Positions 8,412 through 16,522 of a stretch of DNA of 23,865 bases are shown here, piece after piece (the stretch's first letter is position 1; every line of letters starts with the position of its first letter). The notes below the pieces were generated by a model, which saw only the letters and a list, made by a program, of their open reading frames with translations, was not told the origin of the DNA and ran no database searches. Position numbers and translations under genes: made by a program. The stretch covers positions 1 to 23,865 of the IMG/VR virus record IMGVR_UViG_3300025872_000304; one strand, 5' to 3'. This stretch comes from a virus.

Positions 8412-9410
8412 CTAAACTAAGTCCATTGCTTTGATAAGGTCTTCAACGCCGCGAAGGGAGGAGTCCTTTGCAAAGGATTGCTTGGCTTTCTGTAGGTCCG
8501 ACTGATTTGCTACCACTGGAGCGGCTTTAACCGCAGGTTGAGCTGGGGCGCGTTTAATTGGAGTTGCCGTCTTCTTTGCCGCCTGTTTTGCCGCCATTGC
8601 TTCGGCACCAAGGGCAAATATTCCAGCCAACCACAAATGATCCGGCCTGCGCTTAACCTCTGGGAAGTCTTTGATGACCTGTTGCGCCAGCAAGTACTTT
8701 TCGCTTTTGGGATCTGCCAAAAACGGCATTTCCTTGATTGCGTTGGCTTTTGCTTGGGCTTCGTGTTGAATATATTCAGCACGAGCAGGTAATTCGACCT
8801 CCTTGCGCCTCATTGCCACCTTCTTCAGGTTGCGAACCTCCACGTCACTTAGTTCGTGTTCAACTCCGTCAGAGGTCTTTAAAGTACCTCCATCGATGTT
8901 GTCTTCGCACCACATAAGAAGCTCTAATGCATTCTGGTGTTCTTTCCTGATCTGTTCAATCGAGGTCAAACGCTGTACTGCATCAGAAACATCGACCCTT
9001 GCTTCAGGAACGTAAGACTTTGCAGTCTCAAGTTCTTGCTGCAATTCGGCCAATCTGGCTTTTTGCGCCTCCAGTTCCGCTTGAGCGGCCTTCTTCGCAG
9101 CAACCAACTTGTTGATGCGCTTCTGGACACCCTTGCTTAGTGGACTTTCTTCAGCCTCGCTTTCTTCTTCAGCGGGTTGATCGGCTTCCTCCTCAGCTTC
9201 AACTTCCGAGTCCACAATTGGCTCCTCAGTCTCCACTTCAGGTTCTGCCTGCTGCTCCTCTTTGGCTGGAGCCGCCCCTTCCTCGTCAAGGAAATTTGAT
9301 TTGATGAAGTCAGCTAGGCTATCTCCATTAATCTCTCCGAGGTTATTTGCAACGGGTACTTTTACTGCCTCCTGACTCCCGGAATCAGGCTGTGGGGTTG
9401 TTTTAGTCAT
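8412..9410 (-). CDS. Putative capsid scaffold protein
   Basis: The ATG at 9410 gives 332 residues beginning MTKTTPQPDSGSQ; a TTG five codons earlier is a less likely start. Residues about 35-90 are extremely acidic (repeated EEE, EAEEE and AEEES patches). Residues about 95-150 are a predicted coiled coil (VAAKKAAQAELEAQKARLAE). A helical basic and Ala-rich tail follows (AAKKTATPIKRAPAQPAVKA). Acidic, coiled-coil proteins encoded directly before the major capsid gene are typical scaffolds that guide shell assembly and are then lost. I do not see a protease domain, so release is not explained here. It ends with TAG. Confidence 0.78.
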   Translation of the reverse strand: MTKTTPQPDSGSQEAVKVPVANNLGEINGDSLADFIKSNFLDEEGAAPAKEEQQAEPEVETEEPIVDSEVEAEEEADQPAEEESEAEESPLSKGVQKRINKLVAAKKAAQAELEAQKARLAELQQELETAKSYVPEARVDVSDAVQRLTSIEQIRKEHQNALELLMWCEDNIDGGTLKTSDGVEHELSDVEVRNLKKVAMRRKEVELPARAEYIQHEAQAKANAIKEMPFLADPKSEKYLLAQQVIKDFPEVKRRPDHLWLAGIFALGAEAMAAKQAAKKTATPIKRAPAQPAVKAAPVVANQSDLQKAKQSFAKDSSLRGVEDLIKAMDLV

Positions 9411-9440
9411 GCTAAAAGGTAGCAAGTCCTTAATTTATCA

Positions 9441-9457
9441 TTCCAGTAACGCTGGAA
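9441..9457. other. Inverted repeat in the gap before the scaffold gene
   Basis: TTCCAG-TAACG-CTGGAA is a perfect six-base stem with a five-base loop, in the 62-base gap between the 83-residue gene and the scaffold. No T-run follows on the minus strand, so a classical terminator is unlikely. It could be an RNA processing or operator site. Confidence 0.5.
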
Positions 9458-9472
9458 AGCCCGTCAGTGGCG

Positions 9473-9724
9473 TTATGCCAAATCTTCTGTAGGAGTCAAG
9501 CCATTTAATTGTCTTGCATCCTGTCTAAATTGTACAAGTGTCGATAAAACTAGATTAATGCCGTCCGCTGAACCACATGCGTGTATTCTATCTTCGCCTT
9601 TTGTGTCTTTGCCGATGGCAATCATCCACTGCTGCTGCTGCATGTCTTCAATTAATTTAATGACTTCAGTCCAAACAATGTTTTTGCCTGAAAATCCAAA
9701 GGCGTTCTTTTGATCTTCCGTCAT
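9473..9724 (-). CDS. Small protein between portal and scaffold, function unknown
   Basis: This 83-residue protein (MTEDQKNAFGFSGKNIVWTE) has an ATG that overlaps the TAA of the portal gene (TAATG), indicating coupling. It contains EDMQQQQWMIAIGKDTKGED followed by RIHACGSADGINLVL. It has no signal, membrane segment or recognised domain. Its place in the head operon suggests an assembly or minor head role, which is inference. Confidence 0.68.
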   Translation of the reverse strand: MTEDQKNAFGFSGKNIVWTEVIKLIEDMQQQQWMIAIGKDTKGEDRIHACGSADGINLVLSTLVQFRQDARQLNGLTPTEDLA

Positions 9725-11832
9725 TATTGTTGTGATACAGGAGTTACACCAATGCGGCCAATCTGCGCGTTTTGCTGCTGCATAATCGACATTTGAAGAC
9801 TCTTAACGTAGTTTTCAAACAAAGCCTTGAAGTTCTCGTCTTGCTGAAGAGCCGCCTGCGCTTTCGGGTTGGATTGCATGACCTGTTGGGCGTACTGCAA
9901 CTTGGTCTGTGCGGCAGGATCGTTCTCTTGGTAAAGCGCCTCGTTGCCAAGCAGCATGTTGCCAATGTCTGACTGGACATCCTTGAACATCTGTCGGCTT
10001 GCATCCTGTGGATCGAGGATAAGCTCCTGCGCCATCTCTGGCGCGACAGCTTGAATCATCATTGCTGTCAACTTGTTGCGATTTAGTACTCCGCCAGTAT
10101 CCATCTGTGCAATTTGACTCAGGAACTGGATCTTTTGCGCGATGTACTCCTTGTCCAAGTCCATGACATCAAACTTGACGGTAAGGTCAAATTCGTTGTG
10201 GATTTCTGACAAGCTCTGCGGAAGTTGTCCGCCTGTGATGCGCTGGATCTCCTCAGGACTCATGTACTGGCAGCAAAGCGAGAACATCTGCCGATAAACA
10301 CTTCTCCAAGTAAGCAGCCAAGTATTAACAAGATCCTGCTGTGCGAGTTGTGTCTTTGATGGCGCGACAAGCGGGTTGACGGTGCCAAAGTATGCGGCGT
10401 GACTGGCTTCGACGCGCTCAATCAACTTGAACGCCACCGTGGGTTCACGGGCTGGAGGCTCCATGAAACTGTAGTCGGTCGGGTTGACCACTGGCAGTTG
10501 GATGCCGGGTCCAACCTTGTTAATAGCTCCGATTCGTTTGACGACTTTAATGGGAGGAAGAGTCGAGAAGGCAGTATGATCCCGGATGGAGTCGTGCTGC
10601 GCCTTAATTTCGTCCTGATCCGTGTGAGCAAGTTCAGGGACACCGCGAGTATCAGTGATGGCACGACGAATGCACTCACGACGAAACTCCACAAACGGAT
10701 ACTCTCCGTGCGCGTAGTCCAGTCTCTCATGTATAGCATAAGAGATTCTTTCTTTGCGATGATCCACGGCTGCTTGTGGACAGATGACGGTGTAGTAGAT
10801 GCAAGGGGCTTTTCCATCGAGACTTTTGGTGTAGCAGTACACCACCTCAATCATGTTCTGGTAGTTGAGCGCATTGTATACAAGAAGCTCTGTCGTCGGC
10901 AGGATGTTCGTGTTGTACATCGTGCTGCTCTTGCCAGCCATCTGCACGGCAAGTTCCACCCAGTCCTTGTTCCAGCCTTCTGTCGTAATCTTCTCACGGA
11001 TCTCCACTTCACTCATCCAAGTGCGACGAAAGATGACACGCGAGCGTTGCAGGTCGGATGTTTCAGGCGGGAAGATGATTTCATCCCAAGGTTTAAGCGC
11101 GACAATCTCGGGTAGGTTCTTGCTGACATACTCCTCGTCGCGGGTCGTCATGCCTGTTTCGGCAAGTTCCCTGACCATGCGTTTTGCCTCGGACTCCGTG
11201 GTGCCGGGTACTGCGGCCTGAATGATGGCGGCAGCCTCTTCAGACTGGCGCATGATCAACTCTGGCAACTGCATCAGCGTGGGACTGCCGCTTTGCTGGG
11301 CAATGGCAATGACCTCGTCCATCGTCACGGGCTGCTCGCGCTTGCTGATATTCTGCCTCCAGCCTACAAAGAACGCGCTCCAGCCGTATTGCAGGGCATA
11401 CTGGGCGGCAAGTTTGGCCTCACGCCTGAGTTCCAGTGGCATCTTGTTGTCGCGAACCCACTGTAAAAGGGTGGTTGCCACTCCGCTAATGGTCATGTCG
11501 TTAAGTTCGACACCATTTGCACGAATATTGGAACGCTCAAAGGCTGTGACCAAAAGGGAGGACAACTCGTTGCAGGTTGAGTCAATCAAACGGTTGCGAA
11601 CATCGCTTGCGCCCTCAAACGGCCATGCCGGGTCGCCTTCGGGGCGGACTTCGCTGTGTTTCTTACCGTCGTCGCTCTGACCAGCCCACCGAGCAAAACG
11701 CACATCATCAAACTTGATCGTCAGGTTGCCCTGCGTCGAGTTGATCATGGCACGGTTGTATTCGCTCAACAAATCCCCAACATCAGGGACATTCGTCGCA
11801 ATAGCCAGAGGATCAGAAGAAGCTGAATACAT
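9724..11832 (-). CDS. Portal protein
   Basis: This 702-residue protein lies directly after the large terminase. The N-terminal part carries PAWPFEGASDVRNRLIDS, a pattern typical of podovirus-type portal proteins, followed by a long helical region (ELRREAKLAAQYALQYGWSA). Residues about 380-480 include YPFVEFRRECIRR and a proline-rich stretch before the conserved QLAQQDLVNTWLLTWRSVYR. The C-terminus is helical and Gln-rich (AQAALQQDENFKALFENYVK, then SIMQQQNAQ), fitting a barrel or crown extension. It would form the dodecameric DNA channel at one vertex and dock the terminase. It starts 14 bases after the terminase stop without a visible Shine-Dalgarno sequence. Confidence 0.92.
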   Translation of the reverse strand: MYSASSDPLAIATNVPDVGDLLSEYNRAMINSTQGNLTIKFDDVRFARWAGQSDDGKKHSEVRPEGDPAWPFEGASDVRNRLIDSTCNELSSLLVTAFERSNIRANGVELNDMTISGVATTLLQWVRDNKMPLELRREAKLAAQYALQYGWSAFFVGWRQNISKREQPVTMDEVIAIAQQSGSPTLMQLPELIMRQSEEAAAIIQAAVPGTTESEAKRMVRELAETGMTTRDEEYVSKNLPEIVALKPWDEIIFPPETSDLQRSRVIFRRTWMSEVEIREKITTEGWNKDWVELAVQMAGKSSTMYNTNILPTTELLVYNALNYQNMIEVVYCYTKSLDGKAPCIYYTVICPQAAVDHRKERISYAIHERLDYAHGEYPFVEFRRECIRRAITDTRGVPELAHTDQDEIKAQHDSIRDHTAFSTLPPIKVVKRIGAINKVGPGIQLPVVNPTDYSFMEPPAREPTVAFKLIERVEASHAAYFGTVNPLVAPSKTQLAQQDLVNTWLLTWRSVYRQMFSLCCQYMSPEEIQRITGGQLPQSLSEIHNEFDLTVKFDVMDLDKEYIAQKIQFLSQIAQMDTGGVLNRNKLTAMMIQAVAPEMAQELILDPQDASRQMFKDVQSDIGNMLLGNEALYQENDPAAQTKLQYAQQVMQSNPKAQAALQQDENFKALFENYVKSLQMSIMQQQNAQIGRIGVTPVSQQ

Positions 11833-11845
11833 AGAAAGTTAAAGT

Positions 11846-13684
11846 TCAATAAGAGCCGCATTTTGACATTTGAATCATCTGCTTTTCCCATTGTTCGCCG
11901 CCAAAGTGTTTAGGTTGCATGACAACAAGGTAGCCCAAAGCGTCAATAGGATCTTTACTAGCACCCTTCTGACCATCGGCCCCAGTCCACTCCCTTAAAC
12001 TATAAATCAAGTTTTGACAAGATTCATGTACCATTATTTTAGGGTGGTTATGTTCCCTATCAAGCGGCTTTTCCCTGTCGTAACATAACATGTCATTAAT
12101 TAAAATGACCCGTTCCTCAACCGGAACCGCAGCAGAAGGCAATAAGTACAGAGGAACCGTAGCTTCGGCAAACAAGTCCACAATGGTGACGCCACCCTCT
12201 TTGGTGATGGTCTCCGTGCCTGCGGTTCTAGGGTCAATATAGCGTTCGGCGATGTCTTCCCTAGTGTTTCCCTGTGTTTCCAGTCCCCAGATCAGCTCAC
12301 TGTACTCGTTCACCCCTCTTCCAGCTCCGCTTCTTTGTGCAGGGCCGGGTCTGCCGTCAGGCTTGTCACTGGGGAGCGCCCATTCCCCGTAACTTTGGTC
12401 AGGCCATTCACGGTAGATCCACAGTATACCGTCCATGTCCACCCTGCCCCACAGCATGAACCAGTTCCGCGCTCCAGCGGGGTCGATTGCCATGTAGTTT
12501 GTCCCTTCCGGGGCCATGTCCATGACATCCCCCTTAAAGATGTTAACCTCGCCAAAGTAGGGAAACTCCGTGCCAGCCGTCTGGTCGGCCCAGCCGTAGC
12601 AGCGAATCTTGATGTCGTGCGTGGATCTTCCAGCAAGCTCCTGCTTCATGCGGGTCCAGTTGTTGTACGGGTTCAACTTGGAGTGAAACCAAACGCAGGC
12701 ATGCCTGCCATAGATGTTTTCAGCCGTATAAGGCATGTGACCAGCTGGAACGCCCAAGACGTTGTTATTAGGCAAAAGCTCACTTTCCTTCCATTTGGTG
12801 ATCTTGGCGGAATTTACATAGTCTTTTACCGTCTGGGTGTAGCCTTGAACCGGGGTAAAGGTAACGAGCAACTTGCCATTTCGGGTGACCAAACGGTAGC
12901 GCAAAGTGTCCAGCCAGTCTTGAGGCACAAGTTCATCACACCAAACAAAGTCAACCTCGCCACCTTCGACAACCTTGATGTCCTGCTTGTAATTCAGGAA
13001 CCAAATCTGGTTTTTCATGTAAACAGCCGTATTCTCGCTAAAGCCGTTCTTTTGGGTGAAGCTAATTTGAATATTGTTGTTTCTTTTGGCATTTTTAAGT
13101 TCTGTGGGAAGGTACTTATAAAACACAGTCTGCTGCATCGCGATGCTGGTCATACTGCTGGTATGCAAACACCAAATGCGGAGACCGCGCTGGTGAATCC
13201 TTTCCAATATCCAAGGCGGCACGTTCCCGGACAAGTCAGCCCCGACAAACGCCTGAGCCATCCTCTTGGCAGCCCACTCCGTCTTGCCAGCCCGGTTCCC
13301 GCCCAATCCCACGATCTCATTATACTTACACAAAAGTTCATCAGCATCCTTCCAAGCCTCAAGTTCAGCCCCATACCTGTGCGGGTCGGAGCTCTCAGCG
13401 TTAACCCTGTTCTCCCTGACAATAAACAACTCCATGACCTTTTCAGGGCCAATGTTGTCGATCATCGTCAGCCGCTGCTTCTTGTCCGGTAAAGGCAGGG
13501 TGGGATGCTCTGTAAGTTTAAACCTTAAAATTTTGTCTATCAGCCTGTCTTTTTGTTCAGAATCCATTGACATACTCTGTATCACAGCTATTCTATTTGT
13601 GTAGGCCAAAATAGGCCTGCCGTGTAACCTCTGGGAATCGAACATGTTGTCGGCCCACAGGCGAAGGAGAGGTTCCCCTTGCAT
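11846..13684 (-). CDS. terL: Terminase large subunit (packaging ATPase/nuclease)
   Basis: The reading from ATG 13684 gives 612 residues. The ATPase domain has Walker A GLGGNRAGKT (about residues 125-134), Walker B VDFVWCDELV (about 248-257) and the coupling motif TFTP (about 279). The nuclease domain begins with MAIDPAGARNW, and a late acidic site is SKDPIDALGYLV near the C-terminus, both fitting the RNase H-like fold. It cuts concatemeric DNA and drives it through the portal. The first 37 residues look poorly conserved and overlap a repeat-rich region, so the true start may be ATG 13573 (MSMDSEQKDRLIDKIL); neither start has a clear Shine-Dalgarno sequence. The candidate small subunit is 3.8 kb upstream, separated by the accessory cassette. 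Confidence 0.94.
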   Translation of the reverse strand: MQGEPLLRLWADNMFDSQRLHGRPILAYTNRIAVIQSMSMDSEQKDRLIDKILRFKLTEHPTLPLPDKKQRLTMIDNIGPEKVMELFIVRENRVNAESSDPHRYGAELEAWKDADELLCKYNEIVGLGGNRAGKTEWAAKRMAQAFVGADLSGNVPPWILERIHQRGLRIWCLHTSSMTSIAMQQTVFYKYLPTELKNAKRNNNIQISFTQKNGFSENTAVYMKNQIWFLNYKQDIKVVEGGEVDFVWCDELVPQDWLDTLRYRLVTRNGKLLVTFTPVQGYTQTVKDYVNSAKITKWKESELLPNNNVLGVPAGHMPYTAENIYGRHACVWFHSKLNPYNNWTRMKQELAGRSTHDIKIRCYGWADQTAGTEFPYFGEVNIFKGDVMDMAPEGTNYMAIDPAGARNWFMLWGRVDMDGILWIYREWPDQSYGEWALPSDKPDGRPGPAQRSGAGRGVNEYSELIWGLETQGNTREDIAERYIDPRTAGTETITKEGGVTIVDLFAEATVPLYLLPSAAVPVEERVILINDMLCYDREKPLDREHNHPKIMVHESCQNLIYSLREWTGADGQKGASKDPIDALGYLVVMQPKHFGGEQWEKQMIQMSKCGSY

Positions 13685-13700
13685 GAAAACCGGGGGGGAT

Positions 13701-13725
13701 TAAAAACTCGGGAGCTGGGAGCCCG
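13701..13725 (-). terminator. Possible rho-independent terminator upstream of the terminase
   Basis: On the minus strand CGGGCT-CCC-AGCTCCCG forms a GC-rich stem with one bulged base, followed by AGTTTTTAA. It would end transcripts from the cassette and separate them from the packaging genes. If real, the terminase needs its own promoter between about 13700 and 13573, consistent with a start at 13573. Confidence 0.45.
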
Positions 13726-14021
13726 ATACTTCCAAGTAGTCCACGAAAGAAGACTAGCGTAGGTTGACTCGGGTACCCTCTGCGCGTGACTTGGTAAAAG
13801 CGAAACGAAAGGCGACGGTGACGGTGAGTCATCTTACTTTGAGTTGAGCTAAGTAACTTACAAAAAGATTTTCTCTTTTTGTTATCTTCTTCGGAAGGGT
13901 TACTTATGCTCACTCAGGTCTCTGGTTCTGGTGAGTTTTCTTACTTTTACCTTTTACTTTAAAAGTAGAAGATAGGGATAGCGAGCGAGAGCGAGCGGAC
14001 AAAGACAAGCCTGAAGGAAAG
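13726..14021. other. Non-coding gap between the 142-residue gene and the terminase
   Basis: I see no convincing gene here. A 106-codon frame on the minus strand starts at a GTG without a ribosome binding site and has an Arg/Pro/Ser composition unlike its neighbours. The gap holds an AT-rich inverted repeat, CAAAAAGA-TTTTC-TCTTTTTG (13861-13881), and a short GAGCGA-type repetition near 13980-13998. A promoter for packaging genes might lie here, but no convincing -35/-10 pair is visible. Confidence 0.5.
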
Positions 14022-14035
14022 CTAAGGGTAGCTTT
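14018..14035. terminator. Hairpin at the end of the 142-residue gene
   Basis: AAAGCTA-AGGG-TAGCTTT is a perfect seven-base stem with a four-base loop overlapping the TAG stop of the upstream gene. The downstream sequence on the minus strand (CCTTCAGG) has no T-run, so it is at best a weak terminator or a transcript-end stabiliser. Confidence 0.35.
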
Positions 14036-14450
14036 GCGCTTTGCCTAGAAACATACTGTCACCCTTGCAAGTTATCCTTTGACCACGCTTCAAAGTTGCA
14101 CCTTTACCTCCCACAAAGATGGTCTTCCCACTCTTTACCCTGACATATCTTGTATTTGGGAAGATGTTCTCCACCACATCCACAAAGATGTTGTCACTTT
14201 GACTTAACTGCTCAACTTGTTTTTCCAACTTAATCGGGGCAACTTCAATTTTAGGCTCATCTAGGCCCAACTTGGCTTCCAAAGATAACAAGATGTCTTC
14301 GCGATAGACGTTCTTGCGGCCAAGTTTGCATCTTTTGTCGAAGATAACAACATAATCCCGGCCTTCCTGCCACAACTTGAGCTTATCTTCAAACTTGTCG
14401 CCATAGACCTCTTTAACTTGTTTCTCGCTTACAGTGAAGTTCATGATCAT
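14022..14450 (-). CDS. Hypothetical protein of the accessory cassette
   Basis: This 142-residue protein begins MIMNFTVSEKQVKEVYGD; the second Met (14444) is an alternative start and neither has a Shine-Dalgarno sequence. The N-terminal half is charged and helical (KFEDKLKLWQEGRDYVVIF, then KLGRKNVYREDILLSLEAKL). The C-terminal half is beta-rich with RYVRVKSGKTIFVGGKG. The protein is Lys-rich and has no membrane segment. The N-terminal layout loosely recalls DNA-binding or excisionase-like proteins, but I cannot assign a family. It is preceded by a 380-base non-coding stretch and ends at a hairpin, so it may be its own transcription unit. Confidence 0.62.
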   Translation of the reverse strand: MIMNFTVSEKQVKEVYGDKFEDKLKLWQEGRDYVVIFDKRCKLGRKNVYREDILLSLEAKLGLDEPKIEVAPIKLEKQVEQLSQSDNIFVDVVENIFPNTRYVRVKSGKTIFVGGKGATLKRGQRITCKGDSMFLGKAQSYP

Positions 14451-14831
14451 CTTGAACTAAACGACCAAAATTCATACGTCAACTCAGATTATTCGTCACA
14501 AGGTGCCATTCTGGCGTGCCTGCAGGGCCACTGTACAGGCTTGCAGGTGACGGCTACAGGGTACACGTAACAGAGTAAAAGAGGGGGGGTCGTTTGCAAA
14601 AATAAAGTGTGGGGGGTTGGATGCGTCGCGTATTTACGGGATAAAAGCAAATCGACCCCCGCCCCCCCTACTTGCAAAAATCACAAGCAAAAAGAGCGGA
14701 GTCGACTGTTTCTTTCGGGAGTTTACCGGGCTCTACCGGGCTGACCAGTTTGCCGGGTCGTGGGGTTGAGTAGGGGCGGGAGGAGGGCAACGCATTCAGC
14801 ATTCAGCATTCAGCGACACCCCTATTCACCT
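14451..14831. other. Non-coding, G-tract-rich region with palindromes
   Basis: No gene is supported here. It contains palindromes CCTGCAGG and CTGTACAG near 14517-14538, a seven-G run at 14583-14589, a six-G run near 14611, a C-rich stretch near 14655-14669, and direct repeats TTTGCAAAAAT/CTTGCAAAAAT flanking the G/C blocks. TACCGGGCT occurs twice near 14724-14740 and GCATTCA three times in tandem. The composition differs sharply from the surrounding genes. Possible roles are a packaging site, an origin or a scar of insertion, but none is shown. Confidence 0.55.
14792..14812. repeat. GCATTCA tandem repeat (3 units)
   Basis: Three perfect seven-base units follow one another at 14792-14798, 14799-14805 and 14806-14812. 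They lie 20 bases beyond the 51-residue membrane protein gene. Confidence 0.9.
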
Positions 14832-14987
14832 TCACGCTTGCCGATCCACTTCCCATTTATTGAACCGCTTTTTGCCTAGCTTTTCTCCTACGCGCTCGCA
14901 GAGCGCAACGGCCCCGCAAAGGGCAGTCACGATTAACATGGGGGCACAAAGGGCCAACGCCGAAATAATAATGTCAGTCATAATCAT
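14832..14987 (-). CDS. Small single-span membrane protein
   Basis: A 51-codon frame begins at ATG 14987, overlapping the TGA of the glutamine amidotransferase gene as ATGA. It encodes MIMTDIIISALALCAPMLIV, continuing through TALCGAVALC to a basic tail (ERVGEKLGKKRFNKW). Residues about 5-30 form one hydrophobic helix, and the positive tail predicts a cytoplasmic C-terminus. The overlap and the sharp hydrophobic/basic division argue that it is real despite its size. It could be a small holin-like protein or a membrane partner of the two upstream enzymes; there is no lysin nearby to favour the holin option. Confidence 0.62.
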   Translation of the reverse strand: MIMTDIIISALALCAPMLIVTALCGAVALCERVGEKLGKKRFNKWEVDRQA

Positions 14988-15685
14988 GCAACGTAATCAG
15001 ACCAGTCTGCGCAGACCTCACACAAGAACGTGTTCCTCCCTGAACGGTAGCTGACCTCCCGCGAGCCGCACGAGTGGCAGTCCAGAGGGACAAGATCCCG
15101 AGACCCCGTCCGCTGCCGATACTCCCTTCCGAACCCTATCCCGCTCCAATAGGCAGCCGAATCAAGATTGCAATTGGATTGCCATACTTCCGGTGTTCTC
15201 CACGAGCCTTGCCCCTCATTAGCGATTAAGAGCTTTCCCTCATTATTTAACAGGGCGACCTTGCCATATCCCAGGCGTTGAATGTCCTCTTCAATCGACT
15301 GAACAGATATCTTTTTGATTGTCCTAAAATAAGCCTCTGAGTCAGTTATATCTCCCTCCGGTTTGATGTTACTAAAAACACCGTTGTGGGCTCCTACCCA
15401 TGCGGTTCTCTTATCCGAGACTTTCGGGAGCGTGAACGGGTGAACATTATTCAGAGTCGCGCTTCCATGCGTACCCATTCGCCAATGTAAAAGAGCAGGG
15501 ACATTATCGGGGATCCGCTGAATTGAATCCCACGCGACTTTTTCCGTGAGACTTTTGCTTATCTTCAACTTCCCGCCGCTTGCATATGCGAGCCCGAAGC
15601 CGTCCGAATTTATTCTCCATGCATTACTGAATTCCTCTTTGGTAGGTTTCCAACTTCCAGCTTTTCTTACAACTAATAAACACAT
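14984..15685 (-). CDS. Class II glutamine amidotransferase (Ntn-hydrolase fold) with C-terminal zinc ribbon
   Basis: This 233-residue protein begins MCLLVVRKAG, placing Cys2 as the expected N-terminal nucleophile once Met is removed. Further class II glutaminase features are DGFGLAYASGG (about residue 29), HWRMGTHGS (about 67, glutamine-binding Arg and the THG motif), and GAHNGVFSN (about 98, the Asn/Gly oxyanion-hole motif). Residue D in TDSEAYFRT (about 115) follows the usual order. The C-terminus carries a zinc ribbon, CHSCG through CEVC. The enzyme would release ammonia from glutamine for an amide-forming partner. The adjacent amidoligase-like gene, 18 bases upstream with an AAGGAAAGGAAA ribosome binding site between them, is the obvious partner. 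Such pairs have been described in phages and bacteria; the target here is unknown. Confidence 0.85.
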   Translation of the reverse strand: MCLLVVRKAGSWKPTKEEFSNAWRINSDGFGLAYASGGKLKISKSLTEKVAWDSIQRIPDNVPALLHWRMGTHGSATLNNVHPFTLPKVSDKRTAWVGAHNGVFSNIKPEGDITDSEAYFRTIKKISVQSIEEDIQRLGYGKVALLNNEGKLLIANEGQGSWRTPEVWQSNCNLDSAAYWSGIGFGREYRQRTGSRDLVPLDCHSCGSREVSYRSGRNTFLCEVCADWSDYVA

Positions 15686-15703
15686 TATTTTATTTCCTTT
15701 CCT

Positions 15704-16384
15704 TTATTTCACTAATTCAATCGCTCTTTTGATTACTTCTGCACCTTCCCTTGCAAGCGTTTTGAGGCTTTTACCCTTTGCTAATTGTTCCAAGCCTTCA
15801 ACTGCAAATAAATAAGCCTCGATGCGGGAAGGCTTCAGACTGCCGCTAAATAATCTCCACTCGATTCTACCGTATGACGAAACATTCAACGCCGCATATT
15901 TCCCTTGGTGGCCCCTTGCTAGGGCTTGTAAGCGCCTCCTTGCCCCGTATAGAACGCCGTTGCTATAGGGAGAGTAGGAATCACACTCACGTCCCGCCAA
16001 TTGAATGAGAAGGCTTTTGTTTCGCTCGATTAAATAAATGAGCCTTGCAATCTCACGTTCACTCCATCCCTCCCGATTGCGATTGATATGGCATCCCGCC
16101 CATCTATCCCGCTTTCGTTTCAATTGCCAAGATATCCCGCCGTAGCTTTTCGCTATACGGCAAATTGTGGAGACTTCATTTAATAGCTCTTCTTTCGTTT
16201 CATAATAGCAGAAGATGATTTCAATGCCTTTTGCATGGCATAAGGAGCCGTCTTTTTCCCAAATTACCCGCCGCAAATTTAATTCCTTTATTTCTTCTAA
16301 AAAGTCCCTTCTGTCCTCTTCTGACTCCAATTCGAGCTCGAGTTCCAGAGACCAGAATGAATGCGCTTCCATGCCGCGCGGCAT
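15704..16384 (-). CDS. Amidoligase-like (glutamine synthetase/COOH-NH2 ligase fold) protein, part after an in-frame TAG
   Basis: From ATG 16384 this is 226 residues; Met5 (MEAHSFWSLELELE) is another possible start. The acidic SLELELELE strand matches the metal-binding opening of phage amidoligase-like proteins. It is followed by WEKDGSLCHAKGIEIIF (a DGS...GxEI pattern), then AGCHINRNREGWSEREIARL (the G-H-I-N motif with helix) and NKSLLIQLAGRECDSYSP. These motifs occur in the family's order; the call is from memory of the family, not a search. The frame continues open upstream of ATG 16384 for 46 codons to a TAG and then joins the 107-residue zinc-ribbon frame, so the intact protein is probably longer. 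No Shine-Dalgarno sequence precedes ATG 16384. Confidence 0.7.
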   Translation of the reverse strand: MPRGMEAHSFWSLELELELESEEDRRDFLEEIKELNLRRVIWEKDGSLCHAKGIEIIFCYYETKEELLNEVSTICRIAKSYGGISWQLKRKRDRWAGCHINRNREGWSEREIARLIYLIERNKSLLIQLAGRECDSYSPYSNGVLYGARRRLQALARGHQGKYAALNVSSYGRIEWRLFSGSLKPSRIEAYLFAVEGLEQLAKGKSLKTLAREGAEVIKRAIELVK

Positions 16385-16522
16385 GCGGGGACGGGTGGCT
16401 TGGTGCCATGAGGGTATCTCATCTTCTCTGTTCTCGTTGCATTCAAGGCAAAGGACAGAATCCTCATAGTCAGAGCGCTCTGAGTTACAATAGGTTTCAT
16501 TACAGTTTTCGCAACAAAAACT

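Noticed and set aside
10399-11115. A 238-codon plus-strand frame opposite the portal gene
   Set aside because: It is a shadow of the portal coding sequence with no motif of its own.
12335-13492. A 385-codon plus-strand frame
   Set aside because: It lies antisense to the well-supported large terminase and has no recognisable domain; long antisense frames are common opposite GC-rich genes.
13593-13913. A 106-codon minus-strand frame overlapping the terminase start
   Set aside because: It begins at GTG without a ribosome binding site, is rich in Arg, Pro and Ser, and runs through the terminator-like hairpin and into terL in another frame.
14454-14482. Promoter TTGACG-17-TAGTTC before the 142-residue gene
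   Set aside because: The -10 match is poor and transcription would begin almost at the start codon.
14489-14677. A 62-codon minus-strand frame in the G-tract region
   Set aside because: Its sequence is produced by the G/C runs, with Pro and Leu strings and no ribosome binding site.
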